Below are positions 46,083 through 55,668 of a stretch of DNA of 64,000 bases, in pieces (within the stretch, counting starts at the first letter, position 1; the number at the start of each line of letters is the position of its first letter). The notes under the pieces are model-generated. The model worked only from the letters and a program-made list of their open reading frames with translations. It ran no database searches and was not told the DNA's origin. Made by a program: the position numbers and the translations under genes. The stretch covers positions 434,001 through 498,000 of the forward strand of contig CAMCVH010000001.1 in NCBI GenBank assembly GCA_945881875.1, read 5' to 3'. The DNA comes from Polynucleobacter meluiroseus. Its GTDB lineage: Bacteria; Pseudomonadota; Gammaproteobacteria; Burkholderiales; Burkholderiaceae.

Positions 46083-47250
46083 CACGCATAGTTTCTTGAG
46101 CTGATTTACGAGCCTTATCGCAACCATCGGCAATGATGGCGCGCAACAAACTTGGATCATCTAAATATGTTTGAGCTCTCTCCATCATAGGCTGTTGCTC
46201 TTTTAAGATGCCATCAATCACTGGTTGTTTACATTCGAGACAACCAATACCAGCACTCTTACAACCTTTTTCAGCCCAGGCACGAGTTTCATCGCTCGTG
46301 TAAACCTCATGTAATTGCCACACTGGGCAGCGCGCAGGATCACCTGGATCAGTTTTACGAACTCGTGCTGGATCCGTTGGCATCGTACGAACCTTCTTCT
46401 CAACAGAAGCAGCATCTTCTCTTAATGCGATAGTGTTACCGTAAGACTTAGACATTTTCTGGCCATCTAGTCCTGGCATTTTTGACTGTTGAGTCAACAA
46501 AGCTTGTGGCTCTAGAAGGATGATTTTTCTAGAACCTTCTAGGTAACCAAATAAACGTTCACGATCACCCATGGATAAGCTTTGAGCATCAGCCAAAACA
46601 GCTCTAGCCTGCTCCAAAGCTTCCTCATGACCTTTTTCTTGATACTCAGCACGAAGCTCGAGATATAACTTAGTCCGCTTGCTACCAAGCTTCTTAGCGG
46701 CTTCTATAGCTTTCTCTTCAAAGCGAGGCTCGCGACCATACAAATGATTAAATCGACGGGCTACTTCTCGTGTCATCTCAACGTGTGGAATCTGATCCTC
46801 ACCAACAGGCACGTGCTGGGCGCGATACATCAAGATATCAGCAGCTTGCAGTAATGGGTACCCCAAGAATCCGTAAGTTTGGAGATCTTTCTCTTTGAGC
46901 TTTTCAATCTGATCTTTATAGGTCGGCACTCGTTCTAACCAACCTAGCGGTGTTCCCATAGAGAGCAATAGGAATAATTCTGCATGCTCAGGTACTTTGC
47001 TCTGAATAAACAAGGTCGCCTGAGTTGGATCAATGCCTGCAGCCAACCAGTCAATGACCATATCCCAAACAGACTGCTCAATAACCCCAGGAGTTTCATA
47101 ATGAGTTGTTAGCGCATGCCAATCAGCCACAAAAAAGTAACACGGGTATTCAGTTTGAAGATTGACCCAATTCTTAAGCACACCATGGTAGTGACCTAAG
47201 TGCAGAGCGCCGGTTGGGCGCATACCTGATAAAACTCGTTCAGAAAACAT
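46048..47250 (-). CDS. trpS: Tryptophanyl-tRNA synthetase
   Basis: A class I synthetase. The track ORF starts 36 codons early; the ATG at 47250 gives MFSERVLSGMRPTGALHLGHYHG with the HIGH-like motif, and AAGAG lies five bases before it; 400 residues. KMSKSYGNT is the KMSKS loop. The protein is longer than E. coli TrpS (334); the form is like other Burkholderiales enzymes, with inserted helical residues around 170-240. Cys motif GCKSAGIGCLECK is near the C-terminus. Confidence 0.95.
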   Translation of the reverse strand: MFSERVLSGMRPTGALHLGHYHGVLKNWVNLQTEYPCYFFVADWHALTTHYETPGVIEQSVWDMVIDWLAAGIDPTQATLFIQSKVPEHAELFLLLSMGTPLGWLERVPTYKDQIEKLKEKDLQTYGFLGYPLLQAADILMYRAQHVPVGEDQIPHVEMTREVARRFNHLYGREPRFEEKAIEAAKKLGSKRTKLYLELRAEYQEKGHEEALEQARAVLADAQSLSMGDRERLFGYLEGSRKIILLEPQALLTQQSKMPGLDGQKMSKSYGNTIALREDAASVEKKVRTMPTDPARVRKTDPGDPARCPVWQLHEVYTSDETRAWAEKGCKSAGIGCLECKQPVIDGILKEQQPMMERAQTYLDDPSLLRAIIADGCDKARKSAQETMRDVREAMGLDYN

Positions 47251-47257
47251 ATATCTC

Positions 47258-48097
47258 TTATTGAAACACCGACCAAACAGGTCGTAATTGTGACGGTAAG
47301 TCTGGTAACTGACCCAGATCAACATAGCTTTCTTTAGGATCATGAAAATCAGACCCACGAGATGCCATAAAACCGTACTCTAATGCTACTTTAGCAAATA
47401 TTTGATACTCCGCTGGTCTATGACTGCCTGTCACGACTTCAATGCCCTCACCACCCAGATCTTTAAACTGGTCAAAAAGTGCAGTCATTTCTCGGGGGGT
47501 AAAGCGATAACGACCCGGATGAGCAATCACAGCAACCCCTCCTGCCCTTTTGATCCATCCGACAGCGTCCATTAAAGTCGCCCATTCATGAGCGACATAA
47601 CCAGGCTTTCCCTCAATAAGATAATTAGCAAAAACCTCATTGGTATTTTTACAAACACCAGATTCCACCAGAAATCTGGCAAAGTGAGTTCTGGAGATTA
47701 GTTTTGGATTACCTACAAATTTAAGAGCCCCTTCATAGGCGCCTTTGATACCGACCTGCTCAAGCTGTGCAGACATGGCTTTAGCACGATTGGTTCTTCC
47801 GTTACGTGTTTGATACAAGCCCTCTAAAATTTCAGCATTGTTGGGATCTATCCCCAATCCAACAATATGAATCGTGTCTTGACACCAAGAAACCGATATT
47901 TCTACACCGGGGATGTATTTCATACCAAGTTCTTCAGCAGCTACCTTGGCTCGCTGCTGACCGCTGAGTTCATCATGATCTGTTAGTGACCAAATCTCAA
48001 CACCATTTGAGTGGGCACGCTTTGCCAAAGCTTCTGGGGTCAAAGTCCCATCAGAAACCACAGAGTGGCAGTGCAAATCAGCGTTGATTTTGTGCAT
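47258..48097 (-). CDS. PHP-domain phosphoesterase (YciV/RNase AM type)
   Basis: A 279-residue metal-dependent hydrolase. DLHCHSVVSDGTLTPEAL and SLTDHDELSG carry the first His/Asp ligands, then GVEISVSW, AHPGRYRFT and GSDFHDP. E. coli YciV is a 5'-3' exonuclease acting on 3',5'-nucleotides and rRNA ends. It ends seven bases before the trpS start, so PHP, trpS, methyltransferase, dapA and probably bamC are one operon. Confidence 0.92.
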   Translation of the reverse strand: MHKINADLHCHSVVSDGTLTPEALAKRAHSNGVEIWSLTDHDELSGQQRAKVAAEELGMKYIPGVEISVSWCQDTIHIVGLGIDPNNAEILEGLYQTRNGRTNRAKAMSAQLEQVGIKGAYEGALKFVGNPKLISRTHFARFLVESGVCKNTNEVFANYLIEGKPGYVAHEWATLMDAVGWIKRAGGVAVIAHPGRYRFTPREMTALFDQFKDLGGEGIEVVTGSHRPAEYQIFAKVALEYGFMASRGSDFHDPKESYVDLGQLPDLPSQLRPVWSVFQ

Positions 48098-48145
48098 TTG
48101 TCCATTTTACTTGGCAATAGTGGATGATGCTTGAAGAATTAACCC

Positions 48146-48283
48146 TCAATGATTCTGCTCATCTTGTTTCTGCTTATTTTTAAATTGATAGTATTCAAGA
48201 CATCTTGCTAAAAAAACAAAAACTACTATAAATACTCCAACAATAGTTAACCTAATTTGCTCTTCCGTTAGAGGATCCATCAT
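48146..48283 (-). CDS. Tiny membrane protein, 45 residues
   Basis: Not in the ORF track. The minus strand from the ATG at 48283 reads MMDPLTEEQIRLTIVGVFIV then VFVFLARCLEYYQFKNKQKQ and DEQNH before TGA. A single membrane span (about 11-27) is flanked by an acidic N-terminus and a Lys/Gln-rich tail, so the tail is probably cytoplasmic. Its ATG overlaps the stop of the preceding tiny gene (ATGA), and AAGGG lies three to six bases upstream. No family recognised. Confidence 0.65.
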   Translation of the reverse strand: MMDPLTEEQIRLTIVGVFIVVFVFLARCLEYYQFKNKQKQDEQNH

Positions 48284-48465
48284 TTGCCCTTAGGTTTTAT
48301 TGAAAAACTCGTTAATAAAATTAATAATATGCTTATAGAAATTATAAGTGATATCGCATACCAATCACGAAACCCTTTTAAAAAATAAGATAAGAATATT
48401 TCAGCCAACATCACAGAGCTCATCGCTCTAAAGACAAGTAAAAAATTTACCAAATCAATCATCAT
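48280..48465 (-). CDS. Tiny membrane protein, 61 residues
   Basis: Two hydrophobic spans: VNFLLVFRAMSSVMLAEIFLSYFL at about 6-29, and WYAISLIISISILLILLTSF at about 35-54, with a basic tail KPKGK. GGGAG lies six bases before the ATG, and it is translationally coupled to the next gene. These two facts make it a gene rather than a chance ORF. I recognise no family. It looks like a hairpin-shaped inner-membrane protein that could associate with the 45-residue partner. Confidence 0.65.
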   Translation of the reverse strand: MMIDLVNFLLVFRAMSSVMLAEIFLSYFLKGFRDWYAISLIISISILLILLTSFSIKPKGK

Positions 48466-48518
48466 TTCGTTCTCCCAATAAAGGGATAGATTAATGATTA
48501 GGGAAATATTTGTATGTC

Positions 48519-48549
48519 AGCCTGTGGCTGAAAATTTGTAGGAAAGTTC
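48519..48549 (-). promoter_or_regulatory. Hairpin and half-site before the tiny membrane gene pair
   Basis: CAGCC-TGT-GGCTG (48519-48531) is a perfect 5-bp hairpin. Beside it TTGTAGGAAAGTTC (48536-48549) differs at one base from the left 14 bases of the perfect palindrome before the regulator at 55.7 kb. It is 71-84 bases before the 61-residue gene. The region 48466-48559 holds no other gene. Confidence 0.4.
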
Positions 48550-48559
48550 TGATTTTTTC

Positions 48560-49660
48560 TTAGGTTAAGCGAGCGTCGACGATGCGACGAGGTGCCTCTA
48601 GGTACTCTTTTGATTGCATCTCAACAATGCGTGAAACTGTTCGATGAAATTCATTAGCCATAGGTCCCTCGGTATAAAGCATCTCAGGAATGACTGCAGC
48701 AGAAATGATCAGCTTGACCTTGTGATCATAGAAAACGTCAATGAGCCATGTAAAGCGCCGTGCCTCACTAGCGAACTTTGGCGGCATGTATGGAACATCT
48801 GATAACAAGACTGTATGAAATAGATGAGAGATTTCTAAATAATCATTTTGGGATCTTGGGCCTGCGCACAGGGTATTAAAATCAAACCAAACTACACCAC
48901 CAGCGCGTCTGATCGATTTAATCTCTCGATTTTCAATGTAAAGCGTTGAATCCTCTTGATCATGAGCTTCTTTAATTCTATTGAATATGCCATCCATGAT
49001 GGCATCTGTCTCTGGTCCTAAAGGTGTGTAATAAGCTTGAACTTTCTCCATCGCTTTTTGGCGATAGTCGATCCCAGCATCAAGATTCATGATGTCTAAT
49101 TTTTCTTCTAACAAAGCAATTGCGGGCAAGAGTCGATCACGATGTAAACCATCGGGGTACAAAAGATCAGGACGATAGTTGGAGGTCATCAAGAACTGCA
49201 CACGGTGCCTAAATAGGGAATCTAATAACTTGTACAAGATCATGGCATCAGCTACATCGCTGATATGAAACTCATCAAAACAAATCAGACGGTATTTTTT
49301 AGCGATGTTTTTACCAAGCTCTTCGAGGGGGTCAGCTGTACCATGCAAATCATGCAATTCACGGTGTACTTCACGCATGAATTCATGAAAATGTAATCGG
49401 GTCTTTTTTTCTAGAGGAGAGGCTTCATAAAAGCAATCCATCAAAAATGATTTTCCTCGGCCCACACCACCCCACAAATAAATGCCTCGGGGAAGATCTG
49501 GATAAAAAACCATTTTAGATATGGTGCCACTGCGCACTTCTTTATAAGACAGCCACTCATCTTGGCAAGTCTGCAAGCGATCAATCGCGGCTTGTTGAGC
49601 AGGGTCAGTACCATAACCACGCTTAACCAACTGTTCTTTGTAAAACTCTGTGACTTTCAT
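48560..49660 (-). CDS. zapE: Cell-division ATPase ZapE (AFG1 family)
   Basis: A 366-residue AAA-type ATPase that associates with the Z-ring late in division. Walker A is YLWGGVGRGKSFLMD (about 60-74) and Walker B RLICFDEFHISDVADAMIL. Other blocks are FLMTSNYRPDLLYPDGLHRDRLLPAI and ARRFTWLIDVFYDHKVKL. The position after lpdA is conserved in Burkholderiales. Confidence 0.95.
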   Translation of the reverse strand: MKVTEFYKEQLVKRGYGTDPAQQAAIDRLQTCQDEWLSYKEVRSGTISKMVFYPDLPRGIYLWGGVGRGKSFLMDCFYEASPLEKKTRLHFHEFMREVHRELHDLHGTADPLEELGKNIAKKYRLICFDEFHISDVADAMILYKLLDSLFRHRVQFLMTSNYRPDLLYPDGLHRDRLLPAIALLEEKLDIMNLDAGIDYRQKAMEKVQAYYTPLGPETDAIMDGIFNRIKEAHDQEDSTLYIENREIKSIRRAGGVVWFDFNTLCAGPRSQNDYLEISHLFHTVLLSDVPYMPPKFASEARRFTWLIDVFYDHKVKLIISAAVIPEMLYTEGPMANEFHRTVSRIVEMQSKEYLEAPRRIVDARLT

Positions 49661-49737
49661 GGGTCCATTTAATCAAATGATTGGGGATCTCAAAACATTT
49701 AGCGTTTGTTGATCCCCAATTTTGTGACTTAAAAAAC

Positions 49738-51174
49738 TTACATATTCAATGCGCGTTTATCTGTCGCTAAAGCAGCTTCCCTCATCACTTCAGATAAACT
49801 TGGGTGTGGATGGCAAACGCGACCGATATCTTCAGCGGCCGCTTTGAACTCCATAGCAACAGCAGCTTCAGCAATCAAATCAGAGGCAGCAGCTCCAACA
49901 ATGTGCACGCCTAAGATCTCATCAGTCTGAGCATCTGCTAACACCTTCACGAAACCATCTGCCTGACCCATACCCAATGCACGACCATTAGCCCCAAATG
50001 GGAATTGGCCTGGTTTGTAGGCACGGCCCTCTGCTTTAAGCTGTTGTTCTGTTTTACCAACCCAAGCAATCTCTGGAGATGTATAAATGACCCATGGAAT
50101 ACAGTTGTAATCAATATGCGGCTTCTGCCCTGCAATCACCTCAGCAACCAATACGCCCTCATCTTCAGCTTTGTGGGCAAGCATAGGACCACGAACCACA
50201 TCACCCACTGCATAAACGCCAGAAGCAGCTGTTTCACAGGTGTGATCATCAACCGGAATGAAGCCACGCTCATCAGTTTTTAAGCCAATTGCTTCAAGGT
50301 TCAAACGATCTGTATTAGGCACACGACCAACAGACACAATCAAACGATCACAATCTAAAGTCTTGGCTGCACCAGTGCTGTCGGTGTAAGCAACTGAAAC
50401 ACCCTTCTTAGAAGTTTTGACATCACCAATCTTGACACCCAGATTAATGTTCAATCCTTGCTTGATAAATAACTTATGAGCTTCTTTAGCAGTGCCCTCA
50501 TCAACTAAACCGAGGAAAGTAGGCAGTGCTTCAAGCACAGTCACTTCAGCACCAAGACGACGCCAAACAGAACCTAACTCTAATCCAATCACGCCAGCAC
50601 CAATCACACCTAATTTTTTAGGCGTTGCACCAAACTTCAATGCACCTTCGTTGTCACAAATTAATTCGTTATCTACAGGCATGCTCGGCAAATGGCGTGC
50701 TTTAGAACCTGTAGCGATGATGATGTTCTTAGCCGTTACAGTACCCGCGTCTTTGCCGTCAATTTTGACTTGATAGCCATCAGTACCCTTGCCAACAAAT
50801 GAAGCATGACCCTTTAACAATGTAATTTTGTTTTTGCGGAATAAGAAACCAATGCCGCCAGTCATCTTTGTCACGATGTCATCTTTACGAGCAATCATTT
50901 TTTTCACATCAATCGTCGCATCTTTCACAGTAATGCCGTGATCAGATACGTGATGTGAAATATTTTCAAACTCTTCAGAGGTCGCCAATAAAGCTTTTGA
51001 TGGAATACAACCCACGTTCAAACAAGTACCCCCTAAACGTGGCTCACCTTTAGGATCATCATAGGCTGCGCTCTCAGCGCAAGCTACCTTAAAACCCAGT
51101 TGAGCGGCACGAATTGCAGCAATGTAACCACCAGGACCACCACCAATAACTACTACGTCAAAATTTTGACTCAT
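49738..51174 (-). CDS. lpdA: Dihydrolipoyl dehydrogenase (E3)
   Basis: A 478-residue FAD enzyme reoxidising lipoamide in 2-oxoglutarate dehydrogenase. FAD fold [21 protein letters not shown]; redox disulfide [19 protein letters not shown] fold [28 protein letters not shown]; active-site base [14 protein letters not shown]. Third gene of the suc operon, 28 bases after sucB. Confidence 0.97.
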   Translation of the reverse strand: MSQNFDVVVIGGGPGGYIAAIRAAQLGFKVACAESAAYDDPKGEPRLGGTCLNVGCIPSKALLATSEEFENISHHVSDHGITVKDATIDVKKMIARKDDIVTKMTGGIGFLFRKNKITLLKGHASFVGKGTDGYQVKIDGKDAGTVTAKNIIIATGSKARHLPSMPVDNELICDNEGALKFGATPKKLGVIGAGVIGLELGSVWRRLGAEVTVLEALPTFLGLVDEGTAKEAHKLFIKQGLNINLGVKIGDVKTSKKGVSVAYTDSTGAAKTLDCDRLIVSVGRVPNTDRLNLEAIGLKTDERGFIPVDDHTCETAASGVYAVGDVVRGPMLAHKAEDEGVLVAEVIAGQKPHIDYNCIPWVIYTSPEIAWVGKTEQQLKAEGRAYKPGQFPFGANGRALGMGQADGFVKVLADAQTDEILGVHIVGAAASDLIAEAAVAMEFKAAAEDIGRVCHPHPSLSEVMREAALATDKRALNM

Positions 51175-51202
51175 GTTTTTTCCTTTAGCTCTCTCTTTAG
51201 GC

Positions 51203-52405
51203 TTAGATATCTAATAAAAGACGTGCTGGATCTTCCAACGCTTCTTTCATAGCAACCAAACCCAACACTGCTTCACGACCATCAATGATGCGGTGATCGT
51301 AAGACAAGGCTAAATAATTGATTGGACGCACGACTACTTGACCGTTTTCAACAACAGCACGATCTTTCGTGGCATGAATACCTAAAATAGCTGACTGTGG
51401 TGGGTTGATAATCGGCGTGGACAACATAGAGCCAAAGATGCCGCCGTTAGAGATTGAGAAAGTACCGCCTGATAAATCATCCAAGGTCAGCTTACCATCA
51501 CGCGCCTTATTACCGAAGTCTGCAATCTTCTTCTCAATATCAGCCAAACTCATTTGATCAACATCACGAAGGATTGGTACGACTAGACCACGAGGTGATC
51601 CAACGGCAATACCAATGTCAAAATAACCGTGATAAACAATATCGCTGCCATCAACTGATGCATTCAAGATAGGGTATTTCTTTAAAGCATGAACAGCTGC
51701 TTTAACAAAGAACGACATGAAGCCTAGCTTTACGCCGTGCTCTTTTTCAAACTGATCTTTATATCTGCTACGCATACCCATGACTGGAGCCATATTGACT
51801 TCATTGAATGTTGTCAAAATAGCGTTAGTTTGTTGAGACTGTAACAAACGCTCGGCAATACGTGCGCGCAAGCGACTCATTGGTACACGCTCTTCTGGAC
51901 GTCCACCTGAGCTAATTTGAGGAGTTGCTGGTGCGGCTACTTTAGCAACTGGAGCTGTACCAGACAATGTTGCCAGTACATCACCTTTTGTAACGCGACC
52001 ATCTTTACCTGAACCACCTACTTCGGCTGCTGATAAATTATTTTCAGCCATTAACTTAGCGGCTGAAGGCATCGCTTTGCCACCTGCTGCAGGTGCTGTG
52101 GTTGCCTTAGCTGCCACTGGCGCTGCTACTTGGGCTGTGGCTGCTGCGGGAGCGGCTGCTTTTGATGCGCTATCAATCTTAGCAATCACTTGATCAGAAA
52201 CAACCATACCGCCATCACCAACGACGATTTCAGCTAAAACTCCTGCTGAAGGTGCTGGAACTTCAAGCACAACTTTGTCTGTTTCAATCTCGATCAAGAT
52301 CTCATCTTGGGCAACTGCCTCGCCCGCTTTTTTCTTCCAAGTCAACATCGTTGCCTCAGCAACTGATTCAGATAGTTGTGGAACTTTAACGTCTACGATA
52401 GCCAT
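51203..52405 (-). CDS. sucB: Dihydrolipoyllysine succinyltransferase (E2)
   Basis: A 400-residue E2 of the 2-oxoglutarate dehydrogenase complex. Lipoyl domain 1-75 with the lipoylated Lys in [11 protein letters not shown]; Ala/Pro-rich linker about 80-108; E1/E3-binding domain about 112-150 ([26 protein letters not shown]); catalytic domain about 170-400 with [14 protein letters not shown]. Co-transcribed with sucA and lpdA. Confidence 0.97.
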   Translation of the reverse strand: MAIVDVKVPQLSESVAEATMLTWKKKAGEAVAQDEILIEIETDKVVLEVPAPSAGVLAEIVVGDGGMVVSDQVIAKIDSASKAAAPAAATAQVAAPVAAKATTAPAAGGKAMPSAAKLMAENNLSAAEVGGSGKDGRVTKGDVLATLSGTAPVAKVAAPATPQISSGGRPEERVPMSRLRARIAERLLQSQQTNAILTTFNEVNMAPVMGMRSRYKDQFEKEHGVKLGFMSFFVKAAVHALKKYPILNASVDGSDIVYHGYFDIGIAVGSPRGLVVPILRDVDQMSLADIEKKIADFGNKARDGKLTLDDLSGGTFSISNGGIFGSMLSTPIINPPQSAILGIHATKDRAVVENGQVVVRPINYLALSYDHRIIDGREAVLGLVAMKEALEDPARLLLDI

Positions 52406-52470
52406 ATTCTTTCCTTTATTTCTTTTAAGTATTAGTTAGTTTTTTCTTCTATTTCTTTGATGCTGAACTG

Positions 52471-55326
52471 TTATTTAGACAGCACAAAACCTTTGAGCTT
52501 AGTAAATGCGCCGTCCACCAATGACTTCTGTTGATCTTGATGTAAGTGCGAATAACCACAGGCCGGTGACGCTGAAGCTGGGCGACCTGAGTAACCTAAC
52601 TTCTGACCTTCGGTCATGTTCTCGTGAATATTGTGTTGAATGAAGAACCAAGCACCCTGATTTTGTGGCTCATCTTGGCACCAAATAATCTCAGTTGCAT
52701 TCGGATACTTCTTCATTTCAGTTGCGAAAGCTTTGTGCGGGAAAGGATATAACTGCTCCACACGAATCAAAGCGATGTCATCTTGTTTTTTAGCTTCACG
52801 CGCTTTAACCAAGTCGTAGTAAACCTTGCCTGAACAGGCCACAACACGTGTCACTTTTTTAGCTTCAATACTGCTATCAAGCTCACCAATCACTGTTTTG
52901 AATTCACCTTTTGTGAAATCAGAAACCGGTGATGTCGCATCCTTATTTCTCAACAATGATTTCGGTGTCATGATGATCAAAGGCTTACGGAATTGACGAA
53001 TCATTTGACGACGCAACAAGTGGAAGATCTGAGATGCCGTTGTTGGTTGAACAACTTGCATATTCATATCAGCACATAACTGCATAAAGCGCTCAGGACG
53101 AGCAGATGAGTGCTCGGGACCTTGGCCTTCGTAACCATGAGGCAACATCAGCACTAGACCATTGACGCGACCCCATTTCACTTCACCTGAGGCAATAAAC
53201 TGATCAATAACAACTTGAGCACCGTTAACGAAGTCACCGAACTGAGCTTCCCAAATGGTAAGCGTATTAGGTTCAGCTGCAGCGTAGCCATATTCAAAAC
53301 CTAATACAGCCTCCTCTGACAATATGGAGTCAATCACCGTGAACGGTGCTTGATTATCAGCCACATTCTGCAATGGCACATAGGTACCGATATCCCACTT
53401 TTCACGGTTTTGATCATGGATCACAGCATGACGGTGCGTAAAAGTACCGCGACCTGAATCTTCGCCAGATAAACGAATGGGGTAACCACTCGCAACCAAA
53501 GAAGCAAAAGCCATGTGCTCGCCCATACCCCAGTCCACGTTCACCTCACCACGCCCCATTGCTGCACGGTTATTTAAAACGTTATCAACTAAGTTATGTG
53601 GTTTGAAACCTTCAGGCACTTTAGTAATGCGTTCTGCAATACGCTTCCACTCAGCAAGAGGGATCGCTGTATCGGCAGAATCTGTCCATTTTTTATTTAA
53701 AAAAGGCGCCCAATCAACCGCATACTTTCCTTTGAAGTTGGAGATCACTGGGTCAACTGTGTGCTTACCCTCATCCATCGCAGTGCGATAAGCTTTTGAC
53801 ATCTCATCACCACCACCAACTTCTAATACGCCTTGAGCTTCTAACTTATCGGCGTATAACTTGCGAGTACCAGGATGCTGAGCAATCTTTTTGTACATCA
53901 AAGGCTGCGTCAAAGCGGGTGTATCTTGCTCGTTGTGACCTAATTTACGAAAGCAAACAATGTCGATCGCCACATCTTTTTTGAAGGTACTACGATATTC
54001 AACGGCTAACTGGGTAGCAAAAACAACCGCTTCAGGATCATCTCCATTGACGTGCAGCACAGGAGCTTCGATTGTTTTTAAGATATCAGTACAGTAGAGA
54101 GTTGATCGCATGTCACGTGGATCTGATGTCGTAAAACCGATTTGGTTATTGATCACAATATGGATCGTGCCACCTGTGTGATAACCACGAACTTCGGCCA
54201 TCGCTAGAGTTTCTTGAACAACACCTTGACCAGCAATTGCGGCATCACCATGAACTAAAATTGGCATGACCTGATCACCCGTCAAATCACCTCGACGATC
54301 CATACGAGCGCGCACAGAACCCTCAACTACAGGGTTAACAATTTCCAAATGGGAAGGGTTAAATGCTAATGACAAGTGAACGGGACCGCCTGGCGTCGTC
54401 ACATCACTCGAGAAACCTTGGTGATACTTCACATCACCAGCAGGTAGATCTTCGGGAGCCGTATGATCAAACTCAGCAAATAGATCTTTAGGCATTTTAC
54501 CTAAAGTGTTCACTAAAACGTTAAGGCGACCTCGGTGTGCCATGCCGATCACAATTTCTTGAACACCAGCGGTACCGGCTACACGAACAATCTCATCCAT
54601 TGATGCAATAAAACTTTCACCACCCTCTAGTGAGAAGCGTTTTTGACCAACATACTTGGTATGCAGATAACGCTCTAAGCCTTCAGCTGCTGTTAATCTC
54701 TCAAGAACTTGTTTTTTCTTTTCAGGAGTAAATGTTGGAGTCGATCTGGCAGTTTCTAACTTCTCTTGCCACCAACGCTTGATCTTTTGATCAGCAATAT
54801 ACATAAACTCAGCACCAATCGTACCTGAGTAGGTTTGACGCAAGTTCTGCAACAACTCACGCAAAGGCATGCTGTCTTTGCCGAAGAAGGTGTTGCTTGT
54901 ATTGAATATGATGTCCATATCAGCATCACCCAAACCATAGAAAGCTGGGTCAAGCTCTGGAATATCTGGGCGCTCAGTGCGCTTGAGTGGATCTAAATCA
55001 GCCCAGCGATTACCCACGTTACGGTGGGCAGCAATTAACTGCTGAACAGCCACTCGCTTGCGACCTAATTCAGAATCAGCTGAATCATTGACTACTTTAA
55101 TTGGGCCTTGTTTAGCGCGCTCCGCAAATGCATTAACGATTGGAGCATGAGGCACATCATGTTTGGTGGATCCGTCAACAGCAGGCACTAGTTGAACATT
55201 ATCAAAATATTCACGCCAATAATCTGAGACAGAACCTGGATTCTTTAAATAAGCTTCGTAGAGATCTTCTACGTAAGGGGCGTTACCGCCAAAGAGATAA
55301 GAGCTACCCCTGTATGACTGCATCAT
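52471..55326 (-). CDS. sucA: 2-oxoglutarate dehydrogenase E1
   Basis: A TPP-dependent E1 of the TCA cycle. The track starts at a GTG; the next ATG at 55326 gives MMQSYRGSSYLFGGNAPYVEDLYEAYLKNPGSVSDYW, closer to homologues, with AAAGGTG upstream; 951 residues. AGVQEIVIGMAHRGRLNVLVNTLGK and VHGDAAIAGQGVVQETLAMA are TPP-domain blocks; LMLPHGYEGQGPEHSSARPERFMQL is in the pyrimidine domain. Its leader holds two inverted repeats. Confidence 0.97.
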   Translation of the reverse strand: MMQSYRGSSYLFGGNAPYVEDLYEAYLKNPGSVSDYWREYFDNVQLVPAVDGSTKHDVPHAPIVNAFAERAKQGPIKVVNDSADSELGRKRVAVQQLIAAHRNVGNRWADLDPLKRTERPDIPELDPAFYGLGDADMDIIFNTSNTFFGKDSMPLRELLQNLRQTYSGTIGAEFMYIADQKIKRWWQEKLETARSTPTFTPEKKKQVLERLTAAEGLERYLHTKYVGQKRFSLEGGESFIASMDEIVRVAGTAGVQEIVIGMAHRGRLNVLVNTLGKMPKDLFAEFDHTAPEDLPAGDVKYHQGFSSDVTTPGGPVHLSLAFNPSHLEIVNPVVEGSVRARMDRRGDLTGDQVMPILVHGDAAIAGQGVVQETLAMAEVRGYHTGGTIHIVINNQIGFTTSDPRDMRSTLYCTDILKTIEAPVLHVNGDDPEAVVFATQLAVEYRSTFKKDVAIDIVCFRKLGHNEQDTPALTQPLMYKKIAQHPGTRKLYADKLEAQGVLEVGGGDEMSKAYRTAMDEGKHTVDPVISNFKGKYAVDWAPFLNKKWTDSADTAIPLAEWKRIAERITKVPEGFKPHNLVDNVLNNRAAMGRGEVNVDWGMGEHMAFASLVASGYPIRLSGEDSGRGTFTHRHAVIHDQNREKWDIGTYVPLQNVADNQAPFTVIDSILSEEAVLGFEYGYAAAEPNTLTIWEAQFGDFVNGAQVVIDQFIASGEVKWGRVNGLVLMLPHGYEGQGPEHSSARPERFMQLCADMNMQVVQPTTASQIFHLLRRQMIRQFRKPLIIMTPKSLLRNKDATSPVSDFTKGEFKTVIGELDSSIEAKKVTRVVACSGKVYYDLVKAREAKKQDDIALIRVEQLYPFPHKAFATEMKKYPNATEIIWCQDEPQNQGAWFFIQHNIHENMTEGQKLGYSGRPASASPACGYSHLHQDQQKSLVDGAFTKLKGFVLSK

Positions 55327-55341
55327 ATTGCTCACCTTTCA

Positions 55342-55354
55342 TCGGGTATCCCGA
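55342..55354 (-). promoter_or_regulatory. Hairpin next to the sucA ribosome site
   Basis: TCGGG-TAT-CCCGA, ending about eight bases before the sucA AAAGGTG. It would be in the mRNA and could influence initiation. Confidence 0.4.
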
Positions 55355-55423
55355 GTTTGTAGTGGGTTAAACCTTCCGCGACACGGCTTGACCGATTAGC
55401 GGATTGCGAACGAGTTGTAAGTA

Positions 55424-55443
55424 CTACGGAGAAATCTCCGTAG
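55424..55443 (-). promoter_or_regulatory. 8-bp inverted repeat in the sucA leader
   Basis: CTACGGAG-AAAT-CTCCGTAG is a perfect eight-base-pair stem with a four-base loop, about 100 bases before the sucA start. No T run follows on the minus strand, so it is not a simple terminator. It may be an operator or mRNA element for sucA. Confidence 0.45.
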
Positions 55444-55569
55444 ATATAAGCTTAACACGCCTAAACTCCGTTTTGTTTTACTTTTTTGTGAAAAAACAAT
55501 GTAAACCATATCTTTGAGACACGAAGTTAAGTTTTTTCCCAGCTCAATTAGAGGGTGGCCTACCCCCTT

Positions 55570-55589
55570 TTGTAGGAAATTTCCTACAA
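55570..55589. promoter_or_regulatory. Perfect 20-bp palindrome between sucA and the HTH regulator
   Basis: TTGTAGGAAATTTCCTACAA reads identically on both strands. It lies 80-99 bases before the HTH/pseudo-receiver gene and about 245 before sucA. Having no loop, it is more likely a dimer operator than a hairpin. The 342-base gap 55327-55668 has no gene. Confidence 0.6.
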
Positions 55590-55668
55590 GAAAATCTGAA
55601 ATGTCTGATATTCAAGAGACAAAATCCTATTTACGATTTCATTTCCTTAGATAACTTAACAGGAAATA

